From NCBI RefSeq assembly GCF_024498175.1, contig NZ_CP101823.1, positions 3,354,987-3,418,986 of the forward strand: DNA of 64,000 bases, read 5' to 3'. Shown here in pieces: positions 41,070-49,328 of the stretch. The position numbers and the translations under genes are program-made. Below the pieces are notes generated by a model. That model saw only the letters and a list, made by a program, of their open reading frames with translations, was not told where the DNA came from and ran no database searches. How positions within the stretch are numbered: position 1 is the stretch's first letter; each line of letters opens with the position of its first letter. Origin of the DNA: Haloplanus salinarum (GTDB taxonomy: Archaea; Halobacteriota; Halobacteria; Halobacteriales; Haloferacaceae).

Positions 41070-42755
41070 ATGGCGGCCTCCGACGTCGTCATCTCCTTTA
41101 TGCTCCTGGTGTCCATCTACGGCATCCTCTCGCTCGGCCTGAACGTCAAGTACGGCCACACCGGCCTGCTCGATTTCGGCCACGTCGGCTTCTACCTCGT
41201 CGGCGCGTACACCGCGGCGCTGTTCGTCCTCGGACCGGACGACCCCACCGACTTCACCGCGTACGTCATCGGCCTCGGCGAGGTGCCCGTGGTCGGCACC
41301 TGGCCGGTCGCCATCGCCGCGGCGACGCTCCTGGCCGGGGTGATCGGCGGCCTGGTCGCCCTGCCGACGATCCGGCTACGCGAGGACTACCTCGCCATCA
41401 CGGTGCTCGGCGTCTCGGTCATCTTCCAGCGGATCATCCAGTCCGAGACGTGGCTGGCGAACGGGCCCGACGCCCTCCGCGGCTACAGCCCGCCGCTCCA
41501 GGACCTCTTCCCGCTGGCGATGGAGACGCTGATCGGCCCCGCGATGTTCGGCCTCGTCGTCGCCATCGTCTGGGGAGTCGCCACGGGCGCGCTCGGGCGC
41601 CTCCGCGAGACGGACTCGCGGCTCCCCCTCGACGGCGTCTACGCCGTGACGACGTTCGGACTGACGCGGCTCCGCCGCCGGACCGACGCGCTCGGCTCGG
41701 CCACGACGGTCAGCGCCACGGCCGGTGCCGTCGCGGGCCTGCTCACGTTCGCCCTGCTGGTGGCGGTCGACCCGCTCTTGAGCCTCGGGGCGGTCGTCTC
41801 GCTGTACACGTGGTTCGTGGCGCTGGTGGCCGTTTCCCACTACTACGGCGACCTGGCCCGCCGCGAGTGGGCGGTCGGTATCGCGCTCGGGACCGGCCTG
41901 CTGGTCGCGCTCCTCCCGCTCCCCATCGTCGACGCCGTCGGGCTCAAGAGTGCCCTGACGCTCGCCTTACTCGGCGCGCTCGTGGCCGCGTACTACCTCG
42001 GCGTGACCCGGGTCGACTGGCTCGCCGACGTGAAACTGACCGTCGTCGGCGTCGGGTCGCTCTGGTTCGTCTCGCTGTGGTACTTCCTGCTGCCGATCCT
42101 GGGCCCGCTCGGCGACGGCGACGTCGGCGGCGCCCTCAACACGCTGGTCCAAAACGTCGTCTGGCTCCTCGGCTTCGGCGGCGACACGGGTATCGGCTAC
42201 GCGGTGGTCTTCGTCGGCGAGCTGACCGTCAACGTCGACTACGCGCGCTTCCAACTCGCCGCGTTCGTCCTCTTTCTCGCCGGCCTGTACTACGTCCTGG
42301 AACTCGCCGTCAGGTCGCCGTTCGGCCGCGTCCTGCGGGCGGTCCGCAACGACGAGACGGTCGTGAAGTCCCTCGGCAAGGACCCGTTCGTCTACAAGGT
42401 CCAGACGATGGTCCTGGGGTCGGCGCTCGGCGGGTTCGCGGGCGCCCTCTGGGCCATGTACGCCCAGGGGCTGACCTTCACCACCTTCGCGCCCCGGATC
42501 ACGTTCATCACCCTGCTGATCATGTTCCTGGGCGGCGCCGGCAACAACAAGGGGATGATCCTCGGGGCGGCCATCTTCTGGGCGTTCCAGCAGGCGACGA
42601 CACAGCTCGCCTCCTTCTTCCCGCCCGCCGTCCGCGTCAACATCCAGGCGTTCCGGCTGGTGGTCGTCGGCGTCCTCTTCCTGCTCGTCCTCTACTACGT
42701 TCCGGAGGGTCTGCTCGGGCGCGAGGAGGGGACCACCTCGGAGGTGGACGGATGA
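41070..42755 (+). CDS. livM: Branched-chain amino-acid-type ABC transporter permease, enlarged
   Basis: A 561-residue permease. The LivM core is NVKYGHTGLLDFGHVGFYLVGAY near 25-47, TIRLREDYLAITVLG, the ATPase contact loop RAVRNDETVVKSLGKDPFVYKV (about 425-446) and the closing ALGGFAGALWAMY and FLGGAGNNKGM. LivM is normally 320-420 residues. The extra ~200 residues (about 165-390) form a hydrophobic block with several added spans and charged loops (RRRTDALG, RREWAVG). It overlaps livG by four bases (ATGA). Confidence 0.88.
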   Translation: MAASDVVISFMLLVSIYGILSLGLNVKYGHTGLLDFGHVGFYLVGAYTAALFVLGPDDPTDFTAYVIGLGEVPVVGTWPVAIAAATLLAGVIGGLVALPTIRLREDYLAITVLGVSVIFQRIIQSETWLANGPDALRGYSPPLQDLFPLAMETLIGPAMFGLVVAIVWGVATGALGRLRETDSRLPLDGVYAVTTFGLTRLRRRTDALGSATTVSATAGAVAGLLTFALLVAVDPLLSLGAVVSLYTWFVALVAVSHYYGDLARREWAVGIALGTGLLVALLPLPIVDAVGLKSALTLALLGALVAAYYLGVTRVDWLADVKLTVVGVGSLWFVSLWYFLLPILGPLGDGDVGGALNTLVQNVVWLLGFGGDTGIGYAVVFVGELTVNVDYARFQLAAFVLFLAGLYYVLELAVRSPFGRVLRAVRNDETVVKSLGKDPFVYKVQTMVLGSALGGFAGALWAMYAQGLTFTTFAPRITFITLLIMFLGGAGNNKGMILGAAIFWAFQQATTQLASFFPPAVRVNIQAFRLVVVGVLFLLVLYYVPEGLLGREEGTTSEVDG

Positions 42756-43723
42756 GCGACGCCATCGTCGAGGTCGAGGACCTGCGCAAGACCTTCGGCG
42801 GCATCGTCGCCGTCGACGGCGCCACCTTCGACATCGCCGAGGGGTCGATAACGGGACTCATCGGGCCGAACGGCGCGGGCAAGACGACCACGTTCAACCT
42901 CGTCAGCGGGTTCTACGAGCCCGACGGCGGCACGGTCCGGTACGACGGCCGCGACCTGCAGACGATCATGCGCCCCCACCGGGACGAGACGGTCATCTGG
43001 GGCGGTGCCAGCGGGCTCACGATCGGCGCCCTCGGCGGCGTCGTCGGCCTCGGCCCCCTCGGGCTGAGCGCCGTCCCGGCCGCCGGGGCGACCGTCGCCG
43101 GCGCGGCGCTCGGCGCGGGTGGTTACCTCGCCAAACAGCGGGCCACCCAGCGCCGCCCCGGCCACACCAACAGCCGCCCGTACATGCTGGCCCGCGAGGG
43201 GTTGGTCCGCACCTTCCAGCTCACCCGCGAACTCGGCGAGATGACCGCACTGGAGAACCTGATGCTGGCGCCCCAGGGGCAGGCCGGCGAGAACCTCGCC
43301 AACGCCTGGTTCCGGCGCGGGGCCGTCGCCGAGGAGGAGGCGACGGTCCGGGAACGGGCCGAGGAGACGCTCGAACTGCTGGAGATCGACCACCTCCGGG
43401 ACGAACCGGCGGGCAACCTCTCGGGCGGCCAGCGCAAACTGCTGGAGCTCGGGCGGGTGTTGATGCTCGAACCGCGGGTGATCCTGCTCGACGAACCCGT
43501 CGCGGGCGTCAACCCTGCACTCACCGAGAAGCTGATGGCCCGCATCGAGTCGCTCCGCGAGGACGGCTACACGTTCTGTATCGTCGAACACGACATGGAA
43601 GTGATCATGGAACTCTCCGATACGATCATCGTGATGAACGAGGGGAAGAAACTCGTCGAGGGGGAGCCCGAGGCGATCCGAAACGACGAGGCAGTCATCG
43701 ACGCCTACCTCGGGGTGGGATGA
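42752..43723 (+). CDS. livG: Branched-chain amino-acid-type ABC transporter ATPase with hydrophobic insert
   Basis: A 323-residue ATPase. The motor parts are complete: Walker A GPNGAGKTT (38-46), Q-loop Gln156 in VRTFQLT, signature LSGGQ, Walker B VILLDEPVAG and the switch HDMEVIM. LivG is usually ~255 residues. The extra ~75 (about 72-147) come between the second beta strand region and the Q-loop. They hold a 45-residue Gly/Ala-rich hydrophobic stretch (84-128: GGASGLTIGALGG ... GAALGAGGYLA) flanked by Arg-rich ends. It could be a membrane-touching hairpin. It overlaps livF by four bases. Confidence 0.9.
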   Translation: MSDAIVEVEDLRKTFGGIVAVDGATFDIAEGSITGLIGPNGAGKTTTFNLVSGFYEPDGGTVRYDGRDLQTIMRPHRDETVIWGGASGLTIGALGGVVGLGPLGLSAVPAAGATVAGAALGAGGYLAKQRATQRRPGHTNSRPYMLAREGLVRTFQLTRELGEMTALENLMLAPQGQAGENLANAWFRRGAVAEEEATVRERAEETLELLEIDHLRDEPAGNLSGGQRKLLELGRVLMLEPRVILLDEPVAGVNPALTEKLMARIESLREDGYTFCIVEHDMEVIMELSDTIIVMNEGKKLVEGEPEAIRNDEAVIDAYLGVG

Positions 43724-44433
43724 CGATGGCGCTGCTCGAAGCCCGCGGCGTGGTGTCGGGGTACGGCGACGCGGAGATCCTCCACGGCGTCGACCTCGAC
43801 GTCGAGGACCGCGAGATCGTCACCATCATCGGGCCGAACGGCGCGGGCAAGTCGACGATGATGAAAGCCACCTACGGCCTCATCGACTGCTGGGCGGGGA
43901 CGGTCACCTTCGACGGCGAGGACATCACCGACCTCCGGGCCGATCAGGTCACCGAGCGCGGCATGTGTTACGTCCCGCAGCGGGAGAACATCTTCCCGAC
44001 GCTGACGGTGCGCGAGAACCTCGAGATGGGCGCGTACATCGACGACCCCGACCCCGCGGACTTCGAGGAAGTCTGGGAGCGGTTCCCGTTCCTCGAGGAG
44101 CGGGAGAACATGCGGGCGAGCGCCATGTCCGGCGGCCAACAGCAGATGCTCGCGCTCTCCTCGGCGCTGATGATCGATCCCGACCTCCTGCTCGTGGACG
44201 AACCCTCCGCCGGCCTCGCGCCGGACCTCGTCGACGACATGTTCGAGCGCCTGGTGCAGATCCGCGACGAGACCGACACGGCCATCCTGATGGTCGAACA
44301 GAACGCCCGGAAGGCGCTGGCCGTCTCGGACCGGGGGTACGTCCTCGACATGGGCGAAAACCGGTTCGAGGGATCCGGCGAGGAGCTTCTCGAAAGCGAC
44401 GAGGTGGCGGACCTCTACCTCGGGGGCGCGTGA
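43720..44433 (+). CDS. livF: Branched-chain amino-acid-type ABC transporter ATPase
   Basis: A 237-residue ATPase of normal LivF size. Walker A is GPNGAGKST (about 33-41), Q-loop PQRENIFPTLTV, signature MSGGQQQM, Walker B LLLVDEPSAGLAP and the switch VEQNARKAL. It pairs with LivG as the second nucleotide-binding subunit. The ATG at 43720 overlaps the livG stop; a second ATG two codons on is possible. It is the last gene of the operon, 10 bp before the end of the convergent glycine-zipper gene. Confidence 0.92.
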   Translation: MTMALLEARGVVSGYGDAEILHGVDLDVEDREIVTIIGPNGAGKSTMMKATYGLIDCWAGTVTFDGEDITDLRADQVTERGMCYVPQRENIFPTLTVRENLEMGAYIDDPDPADFEEVWERFPFLEERENMRASAMSGGQQQMLALSSALMIDPDLLLVDEPSAGLAPDLVDDMFERLVQIRDETDTAILMVEQNARKALAVSDRGYVLDMGENRFEGSGEELLESDEVADLYLGGA

Positions 44434-44443
44434 CCGTTCCCGC

Positions 44444-44626
44444 CTACTTCGAGCAGGGACAACACGATTCCACGCGGTCCCGGACCGTCCCGGCGAGGTA
44501 GCCACCCGCCCCGCCGAAGCCCGCGCCGATACCGGCCCCGACCGGGCCGAGCGGGCTGCCCATCACCGCGCCGACGGCCGCGCCCATTGATGCACTCTTC
44601 CGTGCGCGTTTGTCGTCGTCTCGCAT
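44444..44626 (-). CDS. Small glycine-zipper membrane peptide
   Basis: A 60-residue peptide. A basic/acidic start (MRDDDKRARKSAS) leads to a 35-residue Gly/Ala-rich hydrophobic segment (about 14-47) with repeated GxxxG/GxxG spacing: GAAVGAVMG, GPVGAGIGAGFGGAGGYLAG. It ends in a CCPC cysteine cluster. Such glycine zippers pack in membranes or form oligomers. The segment resembles, in composition and in the shared GAGGYLA word, the insert in LivG, 1.3 kb away on the other strand. Function unknown; codon use is normal. Convergent with livF. Confidence 0.65.
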   Translation of the reverse strand: MRDDDKRARKSASMGAAVGAVMGSPLGPVGAGIGAGFGGAGGYLAGTVRDRVESCCPCSK

Positions 44627-44736
44627 CGTCGGCCCTTCGACTCGACCGAGAAAAGCCTGTCCACGGGGTCGACGACGGCCGGCAAATTTCCAGCTGTGAG
44701 ACCCCGAATCCCGTTTGACCGACGCGGCTGGGCTTC

Positions 44737-44752
44737 CAATTCTTACGAATTG
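44737..44752. promoter_or_regulatory. Perfect palindrome upstream of the transducer gene
   Basis: CAATTC-TTAC-GAATTG is a 6-bp perfect inverted repeat, inside a wider CCAATT/AATTGG pair (44736-44760). It lies about 50 nt before the transducer ATG, just upstream of the expected TATA/BRE site, and suits a dimeric regulator. Confidence 0.4.
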
Positions 44753-44798
44753 ATAATTGGCGCCGTGGATTCATGTATCAGGCATGTAGTCCCCGAAT

Positions 44799-46658
44799 AT
44801 GCTCATGGACCAGTATCGACGAGCGCTGTGGGGGACGATGGACGTCCTCGGGATCACCGAGTCCATCGAGCGCAAGATCGTCGCCGCGGTGACGATCCAG
44901 TTCGGTGTCGCGATCGTTCTCGCCGTCCTCCCCTTCGTCCTGTCAGGCGTCGTTCGGACGGCGCTGACGGTCGCCCTCCTCACTGGCGCCGCCGTCGCGT
45001 TCGTGAACACGCTGCTCATCGCTCGTCGCGACTTCGTCGCCCCGGTGCGGATGCTCGAGGACGCGGCGACGACGATCGCCGCCGGCGAGATCGACGACGC
45101 CACTATCGAGAGCCACGATCAGGACGACGAGATCGGGAGCCTCGTCGACGCGTTCGACGACATGCGCGCGTCGCTCGTGACGATCTCCGCGCAGGCCGAC
45201 GCCCTCGCCGAGCAGGAGTTCGACGCGCCGGTCCTCGCGGAGTCGGTCCCCGGGTCGTTCGGCGACTCCCTCGACCGGATGGCGGACAACCTCCGGCGGA
45301 ACACCCGCGAGCTGGAGGCCCTGACGGACCACCTCGAACGGACGGCCGACCGGTACGGAGACGTGATGGCGGAGGCCGCCGACAAGGACCTCTCGGTTCG
45401 GATCGATCCCGACGAGGAAAGCGAGGCCATGGCCGCCATCGCGCGCTCGTTCAACCGGATGCTCGACGACATCGAGGGGACCGTCGGAGAGGTGTCCGCG
45501 TTCGCCGACACCGTCTCCAAGCGGACCGTCGACACCTCGACCGAACTCGACGAAGTGGCGCGGGCGAGCGAGCGGATCAGCGACGCCACCGACGAGATCT
45601 CCGACGATGCCGAGGAACAGCGGGATCAGCTCCAGCGGATCGTCTCGGAGATGAGCGACCTCTCCGCGACGGTCGAGGAGATCGCGGCCTCCGCCGACAG
45701 CGTCGCCGAGGTGGCTACCCGCACCGCGGAGATGGGCGACGACGGACAGGAGGCGGCCGTCGAGGCCCTCGACCGGATGGACGCCATCGAGGCCCGGGCG
45801 ACCGACACGATGGACCAACTCCGCGAACTCGACGACCGCATGGCGCGGATGGGCGACATCGTCGCCACCATCTCCGACATCGCCGAGCGCACGAACCTCC
45901 TCGCGCTCAACGCGTCCATCGAGGCCGCCCACTCGGGCGACGGCGCCGAGGGCTTCGCCGTCGTCGCCGACGAGGTGAAGTCGCTGGCCGAGGAGGCCCA
46001 GGCCGAGGCGACGGACGTCCAGGAGATCATCGACGGCGTCCAGACACAGACCACTGCCACCGTCGAGGGAATGCGCGAAACCACCGAGGAGGTCGCCGAC
46101 GCCGTCGAAACCGTCGAGGACGCCATCGACTCGCTCGACCGCATCGCCGAACTCGCCCACGAGACCGACGAGGGTATGCGGGAGATATCGGACGCCACCG
46201 ACCAGCAGGCCGCCTCGACCGAGGAGACCGTCGCCATGGTCGAACAGATCGAGACCACGAGCCAGGAGACCGCCACCGGCGCCACCGACGTCGCCGGGGC
46301 CGCCCGGGAGCAGTCCGCCTCCCTCGACGACGTCTCCGGCCGCGTCGACGACCTGGCCGACCAGGCCGACGCCCTCCGGGAACTGCTGGAGACGTTCGAA
46401 CTGTCGACGGAGACAGTCGACGGAGCGACCGAGACGGCCGACGCGATGGACGACGTGGTGGTAGCGACGGACGACGTCGCACTCGACGACCCCGACGAAG
46501 CGGGCATACGGACGGACGGCGAGGCGGACGCGCGGGCGGACGGTGAGGCGGTCGACGGGGCCGACGACACGACTGACGCGGCGCTCGACGCCGGCGACGG
46601 CGACGGCGCCACACCCCCCGAGGTCGAAGCCGACGGCGGCCTCACGTCGGATCGCTGA
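44799..46658 (+). CDS. Methyl-accepting transducer (Htr-type), membrane-anchored, no outside sensor domain
   Basis: A 619-residue chemotaxis/phototaxis-type transducer. Two membrane spans (about 28-47 and 50-70) are joined by only a few residues, so there is no outside ligand domain. Two HAMP-like segments follow (about 72-125 and 168-220), then a long coiled coil. The signalling tip is ERTNLLALNASIEAAHSGDG ... DEVKSLAE (about 363-395). The C-terminal ~70 residues are acidic and repetitive. Signal input must come from a partner membrane protein or the cytoplasm. Start ATG 44799; a second ATG two codons on is possible. Confidence 0.92.
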   Translation: MLMDQYRRALWGTMDVLGITESIERKIVAAVTIQFGVAIVLAVLPFVLSGVVRTALTVALLTGAAVAFVNTLLIARRDFVAPVRMLEDAATTIAAGEIDDATIESHDQDDEIGSLVDAFDDMRASLVTISAQADALAEQEFDAPVLAESVPGSFGDSLDRMADNLRRNTRELEALTDHLERTADRYGDVMAEAADKDLSVRIDPDEESEAMAAIARSFNRMLDDIEGTVGEVSAFADTVSKRTVDTSTELDEVARASERISDATDEISDDAEEQRDQLQRIVSEMSDLSATVEEIAASADSVAEVATRTAEMGDDGQEAAVEALDRMDAIEARATDTMDQLRELDDRMARMGDIVATISDIAERTNLLALNASIEAAHSGDGAEGFAVVADEVKSLAEEAQAEATDVQEIIDGVQTQTTATVEGMRETTEEVADAVETVEDAIDSLDRIAELAHETDEGMREISDATDQQAASTEETVAMVEQIETTSQETATGATDVAGAAREQSASLDDVSGRVDDLADQADALRELLETFELSTETVDGATETADAMDDVVVATDDVALDDPDEAGIRTDGEADARADGEAVDGADDTTDAALDAGDGDGATPPEVEADGGLTSDR

Positions 46659-46742
46659 TGGAACGCCCCTCGGTCGGCGTCGCGCCCCCCTCTCCCGATA
46701 GACACACGAACGTTCGGTATAAATCCCACATCTCGGCGGATA

Positions 46743-46779
46743 TACAAGCATATTTTGCATATGTGGTCGCTTTCTTGTA
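46743..46779. promoter_or_regulatory. AT-rich region with inverted repeats before the symporter gene
   Basis: TACAAG (46743-46748) mirrors CTTGTA (46774-46779), and CATAT/ATATG (46749-46763) lies between. A TATAAAT stands at 46719-46725. Together they form the promoter and possible operator of the symporter gene. Confidence 0.35.
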
Positions 46780-46804
46780 CGTCGGCCGGAACCCACCGAC
46801 GTAA

Positions 46805-48226
46805 ATGGCGACATTCACGCTCACGGTCGGCGTCATGGTACTCACGCTCGCGTCTTTTCTGGTGGTCGGGGTCTACTACGGACGGCGGAACCTCGACGGC
46901 GTCGAGGACTTCCTCGCGGCCCGCGGGTCGACGGGCGTCTCGCTGGGTCTCGCGACGTTCATCGCCTACGCCGCCGGATCGGGGCTGCTGTTCAGTCCCC
47001 CCGAATCCGGCGCCCGGCTCGGTATCGCGGCGGTGATCGGCTACGGCGTCGCCATCGCGACGCCGTTCTTCCTCTATCTGACCGTCGCGCCGAAGATCCG
47101 CGAACGGATGCCGCAGGGACACACCGTCGTCGAGTACGCCCGGGCGCGCTACGGGCGGCCGATGTACTTCCTCACGCTGTTCGTCGCGCTGTTTTACATG
47201 TTCATCCTGATGACGGCGAACCTCACGGGCGTCGCGCTGGCCATCCAGGCCATCGCCGGCGTCCCGTTGCTCGTGACGCTCACCCTCGTCGGCGGCGTCG
47301 TGATGCTCTATACGGTGCAGGGTGGCCTCCTGTCCAGCATCTTCACCGACCTCGTCCAGACCCTCCTGCTCGTCCCGCTGCTCGTCGGGACGGCGGTCGT
47401 CGCCGTGTTCCAACTGGGGGGGCCGGCGGAACTCCTCACGCGGATGCAGGCGACGAACCCGACGGCCGTCAGCCTGACGAACCCCGCCGGCGTCCGGTTT
47501 GCCGTCTACATCGTCATCGCGCTCGTCGGCGCGGAGATGCTCAACCAGTCGCTCTGGCAGCGTGCCCACGCGGCCCGCGACACCCGGTCGTTGCGCCTCT
47601 CGTTGATCGGTGCGACCGTCGCCGTCGTGCCCATGACGATCCTCGCCGGCCTGTACGGCGTCATCGCCAGCGGTCTCGGGATGGATTTCGCGTCGCCGTC
47701 CGCCGCGCTGCCGACGGTCGTGCAGGCCACCTTCGGGACGGGCCTGCAGTTGGTGTTCGTCGTGCTCGTCCTGCTGGTGATCGCCAGCACGCTCGACAAC
47801 GCCCTGTCGGCCATCGTGAGCATCCTCGCCGTGGACGTCGTGCCGCTGTTCGACGCCGACCGGAGCGGCCCCGAACTCCTGCGGGTCGCGCGGATCCTCA
47901 CGGTCGTCATCGCCGTCGTCGGCGTCGCCATCGCCGCCACGGGGCCGAGCGTCCTCTTCCTGTTGCTCCGTGCGGACCTGCTCGCGTCCGCGACGGTCGG
48001 CCCGATCCTCATCGGCCTGTACACCTCCCGGCTCGGCGGGACGGCGGCCTTTACCGCGGCCGTCCTCGGTATCGTCGCCGGCGTCCCGTGGTTCCTCGCC
48101 ACCAACTACCTCTACTCGTTCGCGGGCGCCCTGCTCGTGAGCAACGCCGTCGCCGTCGGCTGGATGCTCGCACGCCCCGCGGACTTCTCGTTCGACGAAC
48201 TGACGGACCTGGAGAGCCTCGAATGA
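46805..48226 (+). CDS. Sodium:solute symporter family protein
   Basis: A 473-residue carrier with about thirteen membrane spans and the sodium:solute symporter (SSS) layout. Landmarks are DFLAARGSTGVSLGLATFIAYAAGSGLLF (the unwound first core span with the sodium site), GHTVVEYARARYG and the LVGAEMLNQSLWQRAHAARD patch. SSS proteins take up sugars, amino acids, carboxylates or ions with sodium, which suits a salt-loving cell; the substrate is unknown. It is followed by a tiny membrane protein and a folate-type enzyme. Confidence 0.9.
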   Translation: MATFTLTVGVMVLTLASFLVVGVYYGRRNLDGVEDFLAARGSTGVSLGLATFIAYAAGSGLLFSPPESGARLGIAAVIGYGVAIATPFFLYLTVAPKIRERMPQGHTVVEYARARYGRPMYFLTLFVALFYMFILMTANLTGVALAIQAIAGVPLLVTLTLVGGVVMLYTVQGGLLSSIFTDLVQTLLLVPLLVGTAVVAVFQLGGPAELLTRMQATNPTAVSLTNPAGVRFAVYIVIALVGAEMLNQSLWQRAHAARDTRSLRLSLIGATVAVVPMTILAGLYGVIASGLGMDFASPSAALPTVVQATFGTGLQLVFVVLVLLVIASTLDNALSAIVSILAVDVVPLFDADRSGPELLRVARILTVVIAVVGVAIAATGPSVLFLLLRADLLASATVGPILIGLYTSRLGGTAAFTAAVLGIVAGVPWFLATNYLYSFAGALLVSNAVAVGWMLARPADFSFDELTDLESLE

Positions 48227-48335
48227 GACCGACCCACACAGACCCCGACACGCACCACAGCATGATCCGTACGTGCCCGCCGCGACGTCACACGAGTACC
48301 GCTCGACCGACCGCCGACGCGACGGGGGGACGCCG

Positions 48336-48449
48336 ATGACGCCGACGACGTTCACGCTCCTGTTCGGGGCCTGCGTCGTCGTCTCGACGCTCGCCTGGCT
48401 CTACCTCGTCGGCGTCACGATCCGCGAGTTCGGAGCGTCCCGCACATGA
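48336..48449 (+). CDS. Tiny single-span membrane protein
   Basis: A 37-residue protein, MTPTTFTLLFGACVVVSTLAWLYLV plus a short charged tail (key parts only), with one membrane span. Its stop overlaps the start of the next gene by four bases (ATGA) and it follows the symporter by 109 bp. Small accessory subunits (DUF485- or DUF3311-like) are known to accompany some SSS carriers, so a link to the symporter is possible, though this one comes after it. Codon use is normal. Confidence 0.55.
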   Translation: MTPTTFTLLFGACVVVSTLAWLYLVGVTIREFGASRT

Positions 48450-49225
48450 TCGACGAGCCGTCGATCCGGAACGAAGTCCGCGAACGGGTCTGGTCGCAGC
48501 TCCGCGAGGTGGCACGCCCCGACTCGCGGTTCGCCTGGGACTTCGGCGAGTTTATCGCCGACTACGTGGGGAGCGAGACGGGCGCCGACCGGCTCCTCGA
48601 ACTCGCCGACGACCACGACTGCGGGACGTGGCTCGTGACGCCGGACAACAACCTCGACCCGCTCCGGGAACGCCTGATCGAGCGGTCGATACCCTTCCTC
48701 ATGCCCACCTACGGCATCCGGCGTGGCTTCCTCTCGCTCGATCCGGCCGACGTCCCGGACGGGCAGGCCGCCTTCGCGGCCACGCTCGACGGGATGACCC
48801 GCTTCGCCGATCGGGTCCCGCTCGAAACGCTCGAAGCCGACCACCCGTCGCTCGACATCATGGTCACCGGGGCGAGTTTCGTGACCCCGGACGGACTCCG
48901 GATGGGCAAGGGCCACGGCTTCTTCGACCTGGAGTGGGCGATGCTGCGACGGGTGGGTCTCGCGACGGCGGACACCCTCGTCGTCGCCGCCGTCCACGAC
49001 GTCCAGTTGCTCCCCGAGGCGGACGCCCCGTCGGGGATGGTCGCCGACCACGACACCGTCGTCGATCACGTGGTCACGCCGACCCGTACCCACCGGGTCG
49101 AGGGTGAACGACAGAAACCGTCGGGCATCCGCTGGCCGTTGCTCACCGAGGCCGAGATCCGGTCGATCCCCCCGCTGGAGACGCTCTGGCACCGGGACGG
49201 TCGGCCGACGACGGACGACGCCTGA
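48446..49225 (+). CDS. 5-formyltetrahydrofolate cyclo-ligase family protein
   Basis: A 259-residue protein of the 5-FCL family. It opens IRNEVRERVWSQLREV, and the nucleotide/folate patch is LVTGASFVTPDGLRMGKGHGFFDLEWAML (key word GKGHGFFD near 152-159), the family's strongest signature. Known members make methenyl-THF from 5-formyl-THF with ATP. Haloarchaeal and plant-like members (MTHFSD-like) may act on something else, and the first basic patch is weaker than in true cycloligases, so the exact reaction is open. ATG at 48446 overlaps the tiny membrane gene. Confidence 0.82.
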   Translation: MIDEPSIRNEVRERVWSQLREVARPDSRFAWDFGEFIADYVGSETGADRLLELADDHDCGTWLVTPDNNLDPLRERLIERSIPFLMPTYGIRRGFLSLDPADVPDGQAAFAATLDGMTRFADRVPLETLEADHPSLDIMVTGASFVTPDGLRMGKGHGFFDLEWAMLRRVGLATADTLVVAAVHDVQLLPEADAPSGMVADHDTVVDHVVTPTRTHRVEGERQKPSGIRWPLLTEAEIRSIPPLETLWHRDGRPTTDDA

Positions 49226-49270
49226 ACCCGGTCGCCGTGTCGGCGCCTCCCTCCGACGGGCGCCCCGAGT

Positions 49271-49321
49271 ATTATACGTGATACCGAGGCACCAACGGCT
49301 ATGTCGCTCCCGTCGGAGGTG
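49271..49321 (+). promoter_or_regulatory. TATA box, leader ORF start and Shine-Dalgarno of the secretion ATPase
   Basis: ATTATA (49271-49276) is 25-30 nt before an ATG at 49301. That ATG opens an 11-codon frame (49301-49336) which overlaps the ATPase start. A full Shine-Dalgarno, GGAGGTG (49315-49321), lies inside it, 7 nt before the ATPase ATG at 49329. Confidence 0.5.
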
Positions 49322-49328
49322 TGGCGTG

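Noticed and set aside
44480-44500. Apparent third copy of the GACGGT hairpin core
   Set aside because: The match (minus strand) encodes the GYLAGTVRD part of the glycine-zipper peptide and does not form the stem.
48262-48339. 25-codon frame ending on the start of the 37-residue membrane gene
   Set aside because: The ATGA overlap is suggestive, but the peptide is Arg/Thr/Pro-rich and not acidic, unlike haloarchaeal proteins.
45626-48355. 909-codon open frame on the minus strand
   Set aside because: It is antisense to the transducer and symporter genes and rich in Arg and Ser without domain pattern.
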